The position numbers were made by a program, and so were the translations under genes. Below the pieces are notes generated by a model that saw only the letters and a program-made list of their open reading frames with translations, had not been told where the DNA came from and did not search any database. From Antedon mediterranea (lineage: Eukaryota > Echinodermata > Crinoidea > Comatulida > Antedonidae), in contig NC_092677.1 in the NCBI RefSeq assembly GCF_964355755.1, positions 22,912,101 to 22,976,100 of the forward strand: a stretch of DNA of 64,000 nt. The letters are read 5' to 3'. The stretch's first letter is position 1, and each line of letters begins with the position of its first letter. Positions 24,522 through 36,647 of the stretch are shown here, piece by piece.

Positions 24522-24895
24522 GAGGGTGAGCTCGCTTCGCTCGCTCCCCCTCTAGGAAGTGTAGACGATGGTTCTCGGAATGATAATGTTCTCCTTATAC
24601 ATTTTCTGTCGGTTACCATTATTGAAAATGCTTGACATTCGTAAAACTAAACTACTTTGTTTCACAGTGTTTTAGATGATTAATAACATTTTAAAGTATA
24701 GTTTTTATTGTTTGGTATAGGGCCCTTTGGGGAGGCGGAGGTCATTTGAGGGAGGTGCTTATTCGAGGGATATATGTTAAATTTTTTATTTCTAATAATA
24801 TGGTAACATTTATAATCAAATGAAATCCTCTCATAGATATGAAAAGTGGTAAAAAAGAATAACAAATGCTTGGTAAATTGCAGATAACAGTGCGG
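24522..24895 (-). repeat. Inverted copy of the 3.17-3.55 kb element
   Basis: Reverse complement of 3,175-3,546, including the CTAGAGGGTGAGC palindrome end. It is inserted in the intron between EGF exons 21 and 22. Confidence 0.75.
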
Positions 24896-24961
24896 TTTCA
24901 TTTGTTTTTTCTCTGTTTTTGGCTGCCCTTTTCTTTTTATTGTAAAACTTTTTCTATTTAG

Positions 24962-25078
24962 TTACGACAGTCTGCTCACCTTCTCCTTGTTTAAATGGTG
25001 GAGTTTGTTCAATCACCTCCACCAATGGATACTTCTGTAGCTGCGTATCTGGTTACACTGGAACATGGTGCGAGACCG
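24962..25078 (+). CDS. EGF exon 22 (cassette type)
   Basis: Differs from exon 21 by C-S-P-S-P-C and G-T-W-C-E-T. Pro replaces the Ser in C-x-S-x-P-C order, so the O-glucose site is lost. Donor intact. Confidence 0.88.
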
Positions 25079-25317
25079 GTAAGTGTTACTATCAGAATTT
25101 GACAGCAAAGACTGAATATTTATTTAATTTTAGTTACAGACATTTCTGACCATATTCCTTTCAAATTCTTGTTTAAATATTTTGACTTGCTGTCAAGTAT
25201 TTATTTTATCAGAAAAATACAGAATTTTTCTATAAAGCACTGTTTTTTTTTCTGAAATTAGGAGATTCTCCTTACTATGCAATCGACAAAAAATTGCCTT
25301 TGTTGTAAAGGTCACGT

Positions 25318-25800
25318 TGTCATGTTAGGACACATCTGCTCTCGCTGCATCTTCAGCTGGCAAGAGATGCACATGTGACCCTTTTACACTATCTCCTTAA
25401 CAGCGATTTCAATACTGTAATTGTTCTTCACTCTAGCTTACCAGAAATCCTAAAAAGTTAATATTGGTGTAACTCTGTCTTGGCAGATATATTTATTTTC
25501 AGAGAAAAAATTAAAAATCTAAACAACTATAAAAAAAACTAGATTTGAACTCGTCACTTCCATGAGTTAGTTATTCGCACGACAAACACCATGTGCACTT
25601 CATATGTTAGAATATTGCGCAGAGAAAAAAGATTATGTCAACATGATCTGAAGAAAATAAAATTTTGTTAGTATGCTCTTTATTTTGTTTCTTAGTATAT
25701 ATACAGTATATATACAGTATACACATACTGTATACATACTACACACAGTGTAGCATAGGTAAAATTACGGGACCCGCCTTTTGTTCCAGTCGCTGTCAAA
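25318..25800. repeat. Mixed dispersed repeats
   Basis: Contains the AGATGCACATGTGACCC piece (also at 3,705), an ACTCGTCAC-type piece, an AAGATTATG-CAA-ATGA piece (also at 1,511), and TATACAGTATA words leading into the cassette repeat. Confidence 0.55.
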
Positions 25801-26230
25801 AATATACCGTATATATATGGTATTAAAAAAATACTGTACTAAATACGGTATTTACTTGAAACCGGGCCATAGAATATCACTGTTCAAGCCAACCTATCAA
25901 CTTTCCCAAAACCAGGATGTTAGTAACGTTTAAAAGGTCCAAATGCATTATGAGAATGAGACTTCGAAGATATGACCATTTGAGCCAGCTTAATGATGTG
26001 TCGATAATTTGCGATTTATATTTAATTTCAACAAGTGTTGACTTCGATAATTTGACTTGAAAGCTATTCCTTTATAATCACTGCAGAGCCATCATGGAAG
26101 GACTTGGCCTACTATTTATTCAGATGAACTAGATGATAGCTGTAACTCTAAGATTAAAGCATCAATCTCAATTACTTTATATTATTGTTTCTATTGTTAT
26201 CCATGTTTTATTTGTTTTTTCTCTTGTTTT
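25740..26230 (+). repeat. EGF-cassette upstream repeat, copy at 25.8 kb
   Basis: Same order of words as the other cassette copies, with small deletions (for example in GAGACTTCGAAGATATG). It leads directly into exon 23's intron end. Confidence 0.7.
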
Positions 26231-26272
26231 TGGCTGCCCATTTCTTTTTATTGTAAAACTTTTTCTATTTAG

Positions 26273-26389
26273 TTACGACAGTCTGCTCATCTTCTCCTTG
26301 TTTAAATGGTGGAGTTTGTTCAATCACCTCCACCAATGGATACTTCTGTAGCTGCGTATCTGGTTACACAGGAATACGGTGTCAGACCG
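26273..26389 (+). CDS. EGF exon 23 (cassette type)
   Basis: Protein identical to exon 21 (ends G-I-R-C-Q-T), but the donor is GTGAGT instead of GTAAGT. Confidence 0.88.
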
Positions 26390-27029
26390 GTGAGTGTTAC
26401 TATCAGAATTTGACAACAAAGACTGAATAATAGTTATTTAATTTTAGTTATAGAAATTTCTTACCATATTCCTTTCATTTTCTTGTTTAAATGTTTTGAA
26501 TTCTGTCATGTTATTTATTTTACCATTCAGTCTTTTCCTCAGTTTCATCAGACTTTTTACATTTTATTTTAAGTGGTATTAAAAAATACCGTACTAAATA
26601 CGGTATTTACTTGAAACAGGGCCATAGAATATCCCTGTTCAAGCCAACCTATCAACTTTTCCAAAACCAGGATGTTATAAACGTCTAAAAGGTCCAAATG
26701 CATTATGAGAATGAGACTTTTCGAAGATATGACCATTTGAGCCAGCTTAATGATGTGTCGATAATTTGCGATTTATATTTAATTTCAACAAGTGTTGACT
26801 TCAATAATTTGACTTGAAAGGTATTCCTTATCATCACTGCAGAGCCATCACGGAAGGAATTGTCCTACTTTTTTATTCAGATGAACTAGATGATAGCTGT
26901 AACTCTAAGATTAAAGCATCAATCTCAATTACTTTATATTATTGTTTCTATTGTTATCCATGTTTTATTTGTTTTTTCTCTTGTTTTTGGCTGCCCATTT
27001 CTTTTTATTGTAAAACTTTTTCCATTTAG
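26390..27029 (+). repeat. Tandem cassette spacer between exons 23 and 24
   Basis: Nearly identical to the stretch after exon 21 (23,970-24,510). Exon 21 with its downstream flank and exon 23 with its flank are therefore copies of one ~700-bp unit. Confidence 0.75.
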
Positions 27030-27146
27030 TTACGACAGTCTGCTCATCTTCTCCTTGTTTAAATGGTGGAGTTTGTTCAATCACCTCCACCAATGGATAC
27101 CTCTGTAGCTGCGTATCTGGTTACACAGGAACACGGTGTAAGACCG
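27030..27146 (+). CDS. EGF exon 24 (cassette type)
   Basis: Same family. N-G-Y-L-C replaces N-G-Y-F-C, and it ends G-T-R-C-K-T. Donor GTAAGTG intact. Confidence 0.88.
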
Positions 27147-27276
27147 GTAAGTGTTACTATCAGAATTTGACAACAAAGACTGAATAATAGTTATTTAATT
27201 TTAAAATGGCATATTCTACAAAAAATGTTAAATTATTCTTTAAATTGTTTAAGAATAATTATTTTCTCGTTTTTAG

Positions 27277-27408
27277 TAATGACTGTAAACCCAAATCTAT
27301 GTAACAGCTTCCCTTGTTTGAATGGTGGCTCCTGTCTTACTATGGATGATACATATATCTGTGTCTGCCCAGCTGAGTATCTTGGTATTAACTGTCGACA
27401 TCTAAAAG
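27277..27408 (+). CDS. EGF exon 25
   Basis: 132 nt with a longer lead (T-V-N-P-N-L-C) and tail (N-C-R-H-L-K). C-N-S-F-P-C fits the O-glucose consensus and L-N-G-G-S-C the O-fucose consensus. Acceptor TTTTTAG, donor GTAAAT. Only 130 bp after exon 24. Confidence 0.88.
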
Positions 27409-27755
27409 GTAAATAATAACATTGAAACTCACCTGAATAATTGTATAAAGTCCAGTTAAATATCACCCTCATCATGGTATAAGCTCTTACCCTATTGAAA
27501 TTCACACAGTAGGTTCAGAATATATTAGAAAGATCATTTCTTGATTTTGTTGTGCAACTCAATTTTTACCTACCTCATGACGTAAATTATTTACTGTGAC
27601 TGCAACGGTGTATCATAATTTCAGTCACGATTCGTCACATTCGCAGTAAACAATTTATGACATGTGGTAGGTAAAAATTGCACATGAAAGTGAAAGGATA
27701 GGGTTAGATGCGCAAAATGATTGATCAGCTTTTTTTATTTTTAATATTTCACTCA

Positions 27756-28347
27756 GAGGCTCCTCACAAGCCTGAGATCAGCACACTGAGAGACGTTCCC
27801 TACTTTTTTTCAAGTACCAAAGTTCTTTAATGTGCACTGAAAGTACACAGGACCAGCTGTACGTCCCACCCAAAGGATGAGGCAATGAGAGTAAAGCAAC
27901 TTGCCTAAGATAAATCAATATACGGCACAGACAGGCTCAAACCCATGCATATCACATGCTAGACCGATTTTCTTTATAAATACCATCCCATCCAAGAATG
28001 CAACCAGGCCCAACGTTGGTTTCAAAGCAGCATCAAAAATTATATCAATGTGAGGCTCCTCACAAGCCTGAGATCAGCACACTGAGAGACGTTCCCTACT
28101 TTTTTTCAAGTACCAAAGTTCTTTAATGTGCACTGAAAGTACACAGGACCAGCTGTACGTCCCACCCAAAGGATGAGGCAATGAGAGTAAAGCAACTTGC
28201 CTAAGATAAATCAATATACGGCACAGACAGGCTCAAACCCATGCATATCACATGCTAGACCGATTTTCTTTATAAATACCATCCCATCCAAGAATGCAAC
28301 CAGGCCCAACGTTGGTTTCAAAGCAGCATCAAAAATTATATCAATGT
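27756..28347. repeat. 296-bp SINE-like element, two tandem copies
   Basis: Copies at 27,756-28,051 and 28,052-28,347 appear identical. Words such as TGTGCACTGAAAGTACACAGG, GTCCCACCCAAAGGATGAGG and (minus) TTTGAGCCTGTCTGTGCCG resemble dispersed invertebrate SINE-like repeats. I could not fix box A/B promoters. Confidence 0.6.
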
Positions 28348-29039
28348 GTTCACATCAATTATTACAATAATGCATCTTCTTCACCGGATGCTGACGGTTA
28401 CTCTTGTTAGTATTTACCAATCACAGACAGTCTTTAGTCGCATCTATAGAGGGTGCATAGCAAAATGATGGCGCTATGTATGTATAGTTTAAATAGTTTA
28501 GGGGTTCAAGTCTAGTAGAAGACTTTTATTTATATATCGCCAAACGCGAGTTGCTACATGAAAATAACTCATTCAATATCAAACTCCTCAAAAATTTGCT
28601 GGATTTTATATATCTACTAGGACACAAAATTAACAGTCAAAATAACACTGCTCGAGAAAATATAAGAATTACAATTTGATTTACTATTGGTCATTTCTAA
28701 CTATTTTTCATCATTCACTATTGATTTTTCTTTATTTACATTTCACACTCATAATTTTTCTTTAATGGATTTATGAATTTCTTTTATTTATAGTGGGTTT
28801 TAATACTTTTTTTTCAGTTTAAGCTATAGTCTTCTTTGAGGTTTTTTAACTCTATATACACAGCTCATAATATATTTCATATAATTTGATTAATGAAAAA
28901 GTATTTTCATGAAATATTATTGTATTTATTTACATAGGAAACCATCACTTGACTCACTCACTTATTCGATTTAATTTATTTTAAGTTTTAATTAATTTTT
29001 TACATTCATCATTTTACAATTTATTATCTGTACTTACAG
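28348..29039. other. Intronic AT-rich DNA
   Basis: No open frame, splice-bounded module or recognisable repeat seen. Confidence 0.5.
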
Positions 29040-29219
29040 TAATTATACCTAGCTATGATGCTTGTTCTACATTTACATGTTCCAATGGAGGTACTTGCTA
29101 CAACAGCTATGACAGTGACACTGGCTCCTTCAATCCATATGTCAATCAGCACACGTGTGTGTGTCCTGATAATTATTCAGGACCAAACTGTGGCACATAC
29201 TTGGAATCGGCATCTTTCG
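29040..29219 (+). CDS. EGF exon 26 (long loop)
   Basis: 180 nt. S-Y-D-A-C-S-T-F-T-C-S-N-G-G-T-C, then an enlarged Cys3-Cys4 loop of about 19 residues, H-T-C-V-C-P-D-N-Y-S-G-P-N-C, and a ten-residue tail before the donor (TTCG|GTATGT). O-fucose consensus present. An in-frame alternative acceptor (CCTAG) lies about 12 bases inside. Confidence 0.82.
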
Positions 29220-29598
29220 GTATGTCTAAATTAATAGTATTTCAGTATTTGTTTATTCATGGTCAAACACAGTAAAAAATATATGGTTTGAAATTATTTT
29301 TGTTATGTTCAAAGTTAAAAGTTCACATAAAAATGAGTTAAAAAGGTTACACACGTCACACATCATTTAAAATACAGATAAAATACATCGTTTAAAATAT
29401 AAAATACAAGCAAGATTGGTGTGAAAAGGGTAGCATAAAATGATCAACGTTCCCAAGTTTCATTGAATTGCCTTATTGCAGTATTGCAGTAGGAAGAAAC
29501 AAGTTTCTTATCTTACTGGTTTTCCATTTCGCCCTAACTTACTAAAGACAAGGTAATGGTGGAGAGGGTGATACTCATCCGACATAATTACTTTTTAC

Positions 29599-29880
29599 TT
29601 ATGGTACTGTTGACAATATCTTTAGCGTTTTTACTATCTTTATAGTTCCTATTATTCTGTAAGCTGTTTTACGGATTTTCTCTACTATCTTCATACTTTG
29701 TTTATCAAGGCTATAAAACAAAGCTATTGCACAAAATGTTAAAACTGATAAAATTACTGATTCATAAAACACCAAGATTCTATTGCAAACATGAAATTTC
29801 TTCATAAAAAATAAAGCCTCTGTTTAAGTTAAGTTGAGTAGAATTATCTTTTACAAGACCAACAAGACAGGTATCATGCA
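29599..29880 (-). mobile_element. LINE reverse transcriptase fragment
   Basis: Minus strand encodes F-Y-E-S-V-I-L-S-V-L-T-F-C and E-K-I-R-K-T-A-Y-R-I-I-G, the C-terminal part of LINE RT proteins. Short and truncated. Confidence 0.65.
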
Positions 29881-29916
29881 TATTTGACAGTAAAACTTGG
29901 TCATCTATATCTTCCT

Positions 29917-30840
29917 ATATATAAATTAGGCTTAATTCTAACCTGGCGAGCACAATAGAAAAACATTGGGACAAATTTCCACCTTTAATACCTACCTCAT
30001 CTATCTCCGATGTACAGCAAAACGTAGATTTGATAACATTAGTTCTCACTATTAAGATATTGTATACCTTGTCATATTAACATTGGCAAGGGTTTGAGCC
30101 TCGCACGCTCAATGATTCTGGTGGTAGAACGAGACTTCTTGGATAAGGACTATAAATCTGGCGCATGTGCACTTTAAAGAGGTTCTAGGACACCTACCCC
30201 CTAGTTACAGTTACCCCCGGGATGTTTATCCCCCGGACAACTACCCCCTTAGGACAACTACCCCCTTAGGATAACAACCCCCCGGACAACTACTCCCCGG
30301 ACAACCACCCCCTTAGGACAACTACCCCCTTAGGATAACTACCCCCTTAGGATAACTACCCCCGGTCAACTACCCCCCGGTCAACTACCCCCCCCCCCCC
30401 CAATCCAAAAGTAGACAAATATATAGGACCGGTTTCTGTAAAAATGAAATCATCTGTTTTTAACGGGTGGGCCCCTTGATTGTCAGCATACACTGTAGGG
30501 TCACCCTCCATAAATAAGGTGTAATAAATTAAATTAAAATAAATTGTTCCATATTTCTATCTTAGGAAGATATTATAAAGGGTTTTAAAACAAAATTTCT
30601 GATTTCCTCAGTAGATTTTTAACCAAACGCGGTAGAAGTAATTTCCGGGTTCACGATGAGTTTACAGGTTCGCCTTGCAACTTCCTGGTTTCCACTAAGT
30701 TGACCATTGGGGGCAATATCCATTTTAGATTTTGTTTCTTTTCGGACCACACGTGTGAAGATACAGTAGTTAACAAAACAAAAATTAAGATCAAATTAAA
30801 TTTATTCATAAAGCATTGAAGTATATTTTGAGCAACAACG
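29917..30840. repeat. Dispersed repeat (relative of 2.19-2.83 kb) with an inserted segment
   Basis: Left part to ~30,060 and right part from ~30,540 match the 2.2-2.8 kb copy. The middle holds a different ~480-bp segment, including the minisatellite at 30,190-30,400. Confidence 0.6.
30190..30400 (-). repeat. Minisatellite, inverted copy of the 1.94-2.19 kb array
   Basis: About a dozen units of GGACAACTACCCCCTTA with variants. This is the reverse complement of the GGGTAGTTGTCC unit. Confidence 0.85.
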
Positions 30841-30889
30841 GTTCTTGATGTAGGCACAAACCCCTCCTCCCCCATCTTTGCATGCATTC

Positions 30890-31500
30890 GCTGTCTTGTC
30901 TACTCGTATCAATGTGGCTAAAACTTTCAATGTCAACATCAGTTTTAAACCATGTCTCAGATATGCATTACACATGCGTCTCTAAATTCTTCTATGAAGA
31001 AGTATAATACCTTCAGTTCATCAAGCTTTCCTCCGACAGAACGAGCGTTAAACATTATTATAGACCGAAGTGGTGGTTTGTAGGCTTTCCATTTAAGTTG
31101 TAGCCTGACGTCATCTCTCCTTCCGCGCTTCGTGACAATGGACTACACTGTAGCTGTTTCAGGGCCTTGCTACTGTACACTAACTTTCTTGAAAATTTAC
31201 TATTAAGTTAAGGTTCCAATGGTACGAACACTGACATTCACCAAAATACGCAAAATAGCAAGAACAACACTTAAAAACAGCAAAATTAGTCGTATTATTA
31301 AACGATGAACAAATACGTCCCTAACGGAGCAGCGCCACCACTAGCATTAATACTAATTACTGTGGATAAAAATTGTCCAATTATTCTATACACTATCAAT
31401 GCAACTAAATCAGGGCCAGCTTCACTGAAAGTCTTTGTGTATGCAGCGGTGGTGCCAGGGTAAATTACCCGATGGGGGCGGCTATGCAAGCAAAGCAAGC
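30890..31500 (-). mobile_element. LINE fragment, endonuclease N-terminus
   Basis: Minus strand reads N-A-R-S-V-G-G-K-L-D-E-L, then after frame changes E-T-W-F-K-T-D-V-D-I-E and F-S-H-I-D-T-S-R-Q-D. This is the apurinic endonuclease signature of a second LINE family, distinct from the one at 1-480. The more GC-rich part to 31,500 is probably its upstream region. Confidence 0.7.
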
Positions 31501-31779
31501 ATCACTAGACTGGGGGACACAGGGTGGCGAAGCAATGCGTAATTTGAGGCCATTTTATTCAGATTTATGGTAGCCACTTTTTCCATTCTTTATAATACAT
31601 AAATAAAATACTGCGTGCAAAACACATTACACGAGGTCCGATGCCGTGACTATAGTTTTCGGGTAAATTGTATCATAGAAAATATACACAAAAGTAAGAC
31701 GTACCTACAGGCTAAGAGGTATATTGATAATCGCAAAGGCATAGGCTGTTTGGCTGTCTGGGGTGAAAAAATTGTAATT

Positions 31780-31935
31780 GTGCGTTTTGGGTTGATCTGT
31801 AAGAAAATTTTGAAAAATAGAGCAATTTGCAATTATACATTGATATATGAAACGAAATATATAATACAAAATATATATGGTTTGGACTGAGCTAAGACAT
31901 TTTTGAAAAATAGAGCTGTTAAGTCCCCGGAAATG
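31780..31935. repeat. Dispersed repeat shared with 43.6-44.0 kb
   Basis: Marked by TTTTGAAAAATAGAGC and CCCCGGAAATGCACA words, which recur several times at 43.63-43.98 kb. Confidence 0.55.
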
Positions 31936-32061
31936 CACAGTGGACTGTTTTGTTTGCCTTTTTTTAGGGGGGAGGAGGTGGGGGTTGAGGTGGGGGTTGG
32001 TGCGTATTTTTAGTTCATTTCAACTCTTTATTAAATTAGTATTATTATTATTGTTTGGCAG

Positions 32062-32217
32062 AGCTAATGCAGGTGTATGATGTATGTATGTACTCAACAG
32101 GATCAACATGTGCTAATGGTGGGACGTGTCAAAATTGTTACCATAGTTACCAATCACAAACTAATTACTTCTGTCACTGTGTCAACCCTTACTTTGGTCA
32201 GAATTGTGAAGTTACTT
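32062..32217 (+). CDS. EGF exon 27 (atypical)
   Basis: 156 nt from acceptor TTTGGCAG to donor CTT|GTAAGT. D-V-C-M-Y-S-T-G-S-T-C-A-N-G-G-T-C, then Q-N-C-Y-H in the Cys3-Cys4 loop adds a seventh cysteine. Ends N-C-E-V-T. O-fucose consensus present. The long Cys1-Cys2 spacing is unusual. Confidence 0.78.
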
Positions 32218-32511
32218 GTAAGTGTAGATCAACAAAGCATATATATGAAAAAATGTTTTTCCAAACCCAAATCAAAAAACAATTCAATTCAGTTTTATGC
32301 ATTTTTCTACCTGGAATATTAGTACTTAGTGAGTACTGTAGACAAATTGTACCGTAACCTTTCTGTTGGTAAAATTCACTATATACTACTTTGCAGTCTT
32401 GGGGTGTTTTATGTAAGCAGTACAACCTGGCCCAAGAAGTGATCATATGTTGACCATTTTCTGTCAGTTCTTGGTGGCATCTCTAGTAGCTTCACCATCT
32501 TCAATTAATAT

Positions 32512-32690
32512 ACAGTAGAACCTTTCCTTTGGGACATTCCTATCAAGGTAACACCCCTTACTTGCTGTGAAATGAATATTGAGGGGAATAAATGTTTTAA
32601 CACTATGGCCCATATTAAGACGACACTTGTTGGGTCCCAAATGTGTTCCTTTAATAGTGGTAGTAATAATTGTAATTAATTGTCATTACT
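32512..32690. mobile_element. Tigger/pogo-like MITE remnant
   Basis: ACAGTAGAACCTTTCC with TTGGGAC at the left and GGGTCCCAAATGTG toward the right resemble pogo-group MITE ends. Boundaries uncertain. Confidence 0.4.
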
Positions 32691-32726
32691 ATAACCAGAA
32701 AAATCAATGCATGTCTTTTTTTTAAG

Positions 32727-32840
32727 CTATTGCATGTTCCAATAATCCATGTTTGAATGGTGGTACATGTAATGTTGTTGGGAACACCCATTCTTATACA
32801 TGTACTTGTACATCTTCCTACACTGGTACCAACTGTGAAA
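32727..32840 (+). CDS. EGF exon 28
   Basis: 114 nt. A-C-S-N-N-P-C-L-N-G-G-T-C-N-V-V-G ... S-Y-T-C-T-C ... N-C-E. O-fucose consensus present. Not calcium-binding. Acceptor TTTTAAG, donor GTAAGT. Confidence 0.88.
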
Positions 32841-33429
32841 GTAAGTTATTATGTTTGCACTATAAATACTGTATATTATAACACCTGATAATATTCTTGC
32901 AATATAATATTTGATTGCACATCACATGCCATTCAGTATTAGTTCTACGTAACGGAAAAGTTATCTAATGATGACAATTAATGAGCTCTAATGCACTTTT
33001 AGCTATTTAGCCTCAGTTTAGTTTACTTTTTTTACCTTTAAAGGTGTTTACCACATTGTCATTTAAAAAAAAAATGTAGAGTATATGGCCCATACTGGCA
33101 TTATAAACATCCAGTCTTTCTGTAGGTCCAGTCATCATAAATTCAAAACTTTAGGGAACATATCACACCTTTGCTATTAAAGAAACCTTTATTCAAATGA
33201 GACCTGGGACCTTTGAAAAACTTCCACGCCTCTGCTTCCGTATCACCAATAATTACTATTCACAACCTGCAACTAATTTACTGCAATTAATGTTGCTTGA
33301 ATATAAATAAAAGATAAAAGTTACAAATTGTAAACATTTTTTTTTTATAGAGTTATTCACAATATAATTCCTTAGGTAATAACACCAATATCGATCGCTT
33401 CTTTCCGTTCTATTATTTCACATCACTTA
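32841..33429. other. Intron with a dispersed repeat at its right end
   Basis: 33,300-33,429 recurs at 41,805-41,929 and is the target of the BEL insertion. The rest shows only AT-rich sequence and a CTCCGCC-type repeat scrap near 33.2 kb. Confidence 0.5.
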
Positions 33430-33984
33430 TATTCAGAACAAAATACACAAGTTCTGCCAATTGTTGCATCCACATGAGTACTGTATTTATTTGACATAGG
33501 CTTGCTAATGCGTGACGATAATCTAACGTGACGGTTACAATGTTCCTATATAATTACTTCTTTCTAGGAATTCTCCGCCACGCCCAAGTTCACATATCAC
33601 GATTAACTGAAAGTTTAACAAAACATCTATAAAGTAAAGACTCAATAGTTACTACAATAGTTTCATTAAGATGATATGCCTGCCTCCTAATCTTATGTGT
33701 ATATAAGTATACGCTTATTGAAAGTAGGCCTAAGCAACCAAAGTAATACACTAGCATCCCACTGATGTGTCCATTAACCACCATTGTCTTGTACTAACTG
33801 ACTGACCTTGGCCACAGAACACAGTGAGCTAATTTGCATAATAATGCCACCTGTGAGCGCTACTAACTAGCCAATCAGCAAAGAGTCACTCAAGTGGAAC
33901 AATGAGCTAACTTGGCTTCATAGAGCCACACAATAAATAAAGTACAGTAAATTAATAGTAAAACTTCTTAATTTGGCCTTTACA
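33430..33984 (-). repeat. BEL/Pao 3' LTR
   Basis: On the minus strand it begins TGTAAAGGCC and ends CTGAATA. Differs from the other LTR near 33,705-33,720. Confidence 0.93.
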
Positions 33985-34100
33985 CCCGGCCCCTTAATTG
34001 TGAACCACAATTATCTATAACAAACTTGGCCAAATATATTCTTTTTCTTTAACAGAACAAATTAATTATTTAATTTAAAAGTTCTTTTTTCTTTAAACAT

Positions 34101-36647
34101 TTAGTTATCTGCCTCTAGAAGTAAGCACAACTTGTCAATTGGTCGCTGGAGTACTGTAGTTGCAGTTTTTACTTCGACCACTCTAACATATCCATTTCTG
34201 TCAGTCATTACTTTCAGCACCCTACCAAGTGCCCATGTGTTGCGGGGTGTGTTTTCCATCAACAAAACTATATCTCCAACAGCAAAGTTCCTTCTGGGAT
34301 TTATCCATTTCCGGCGTACTTGTAACGTAGGCAAGTACTCTTTTGTCCACCTTTTCCAAAAGAGATCAGCTAGGTGTTGAACTTGACGCCAACGTCGACG
34401 TGGATAATTGTCATCTTTGCTAAAGATTCCAGGTTGTAAAACTTTACCTTTGCTTAACAACAAATCATTTGGTGTTAATGCCTGCAGATCATTAGGGTCA
34501 TCAGAAACAGTAGTAATGGGACGGCTATTTAGTGTTGCTTCAACCTCACAGAATAGTGTATGAAGACCCTCATCATCAAATCGATGCATTTGGTGATGCA
34601 TTAGTGAGTACAATATTTTCCGTACCGAACGTATTAACCGTTCCCAAACACCGCCGAAATGAGAACCATGCGGTGGATTAAATTTCCAAGCTATACCTTT
34701 TTGACTCAAAGTATTTGTCAGTTTGGTTTGGTTCCACTTGCTGATTTCTTCCCGTAACTCTCTTTCAGCACCAACTAAATTTGTCCCGTTGTCAGACAGT
34801 ATCATATTGGGTGTACCTCTTCTAGCAATAAAACGTCTTATTGCGTTAATGCATGAAGCGGTATCAAGCGAATGAGCAACTTCAAGATGCACTGCCCTAC
34901 TGGTAAAGCAAGTGAATATTACCCCATATCGTTTTTGTACAGCACGTCCCCGTTTCACTTCCAGGGGTCCAAAATAATCCATTCCAATATTAGAAAATGG
35001 TGGCATATTTGGTTTAAGACGTTCTTCAGGTAAATCTGCCATCATTTGTTCGCCAGCCTTGCCCTGATACTTGCGACAGACTACACATTTTGACGTCAAT
35101 CTCTTTATGGCTTTATTTGCTCCTAAGATCCAATATTTTTGTCTTACTCGTGCAAGTATGGCATTTTTACCAAGATGTCCCGTCAATCTATGTGTCTCTT
35201 CTAGTAGCAAATTTGAGACAACATGTCTCTTTGGCAACAGGATCGGATGTTTCATCTCGTATGGTATAGATGCTTGTTCCAGACGTCCTCCAACTCTCAG
35301 AATTCCATCTTTTATAAACGGATTCAATTTATAAATGGAACTAGATTTCTTTAGTTTACCATGCAATTCACCTTCTTTTAGTGAGTTTAGCTCATCAGGA
35401 AACTGTTTGGTTTGTACGTAGCGAATTATCGCTTCTTCTGCTGTTTCCAGTATTTCAGGAGATATTGGATTATCGTTACATTGCAGCTTCTTGTTTTCAG
35501 CTTGGGTTTGAGTTTGATTATGGTTGTTATTTAATTTTCTCTTCTTCAGAGCCGCTTGTTCCCGTAATTTACATTTTAGCCTTAAAATCCAACCAACCGC
35601 TATCTTCAACCTCATCCATGTTGAATAACGAGAGAACAACCTTTTAATTATTTCTGAGGACCCATTTACGATAACAGCATTTGCAGTCATTTTCACTTCT
35701 GGGTCATTATCCAAAATAGGTTGAGGTTGTATATCATACTTAGGCCAGTTATCCTCCGATTTCCACAAGAAGTCTGGGCCTTTCAGCCACCGTTGATTTT
35801 GTACCAAATTTCTGAAATCGAGACCTCTTGAGGCATCATCAGCTGGATTACATTTGGATTCCACATATCTCCACTGGCTGCTCTCCGATGATTCTCTGAT
35901 TGTGTGAATTCGGTTCGCCACAAACGTATGGAAATGTGCAGATTCATTAGATATCCATTTTAAAACTGACATGCTGTCCGTCCAAAATAAAACTTTATGC
36001 ACCTGACAACTTAACTCATCCACAATAATTTTGTTAACACGAACAGCTAACATAGCGGCTGTCAGCTCCATGCGTGGCACTGTCACCTTCTTCAAGGGTG
36101 CAACTCTGGATTTTCCAATAAGTAGAGAACAATGTATCTTTCCGTCAACATCTTCTAATCGGAGATAAGATACCATTCCATAACCTTGGTTACTAGCATC
36201 CGAGAAGTTGTGTATCTGACAAGACTTCACCTTTCCGAAAATAGATGGTTTAAAGCATCTAGGGATAATCAATTTATCTAGATTTGTTAAATTGTTTAAC
36301 CATTGCTGCCATCTTGCTAAGTCGTTACCAGTTAATTCTTGGTCCCATTGAACATTATTTCTGCACATTTCTTGAAGGAGGATTTTAGCGGGTAAAATAA
36401 ACGGTGCCGCAAATCCCAAAGGATCGTATACTGAGCTGATTATAGAAAGAACGTTTCTTCTAGTTGGTTGTCGACTTGGTACAACATTCTTAAATCCAAG
36501 AGTATCAGCGCCTACTGACCATCTAATTCCTAGAGCTCGTTCTATCAAAAGTTTCTCATAATCTAATTCTATGTTTTCAAACTCTTTGGTTCGTTCAGCT
36601 GCTGGAACCGAAAGTAGTACTTCTCGCATGTTGCTTACCCATTTCAA
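34101..36647 (-). pseudogene. BEL/Pao pol, RT end to integrase
   Basis: 848 codons. Pao marker S-V-Y-D-P-L-G at ~72-78; RNase H acidic residues near D150, E194, D224 and D270; integrase zinc region H486/H491 with C521/C524; integrase DDE at D557, D619 and E669; and the C-terminal domain after ~760. It is separated from the upstream RT part by a single TAA at ~36,648 in the same frame. The domains inside this stretch look intact. Confidence 0.93.
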
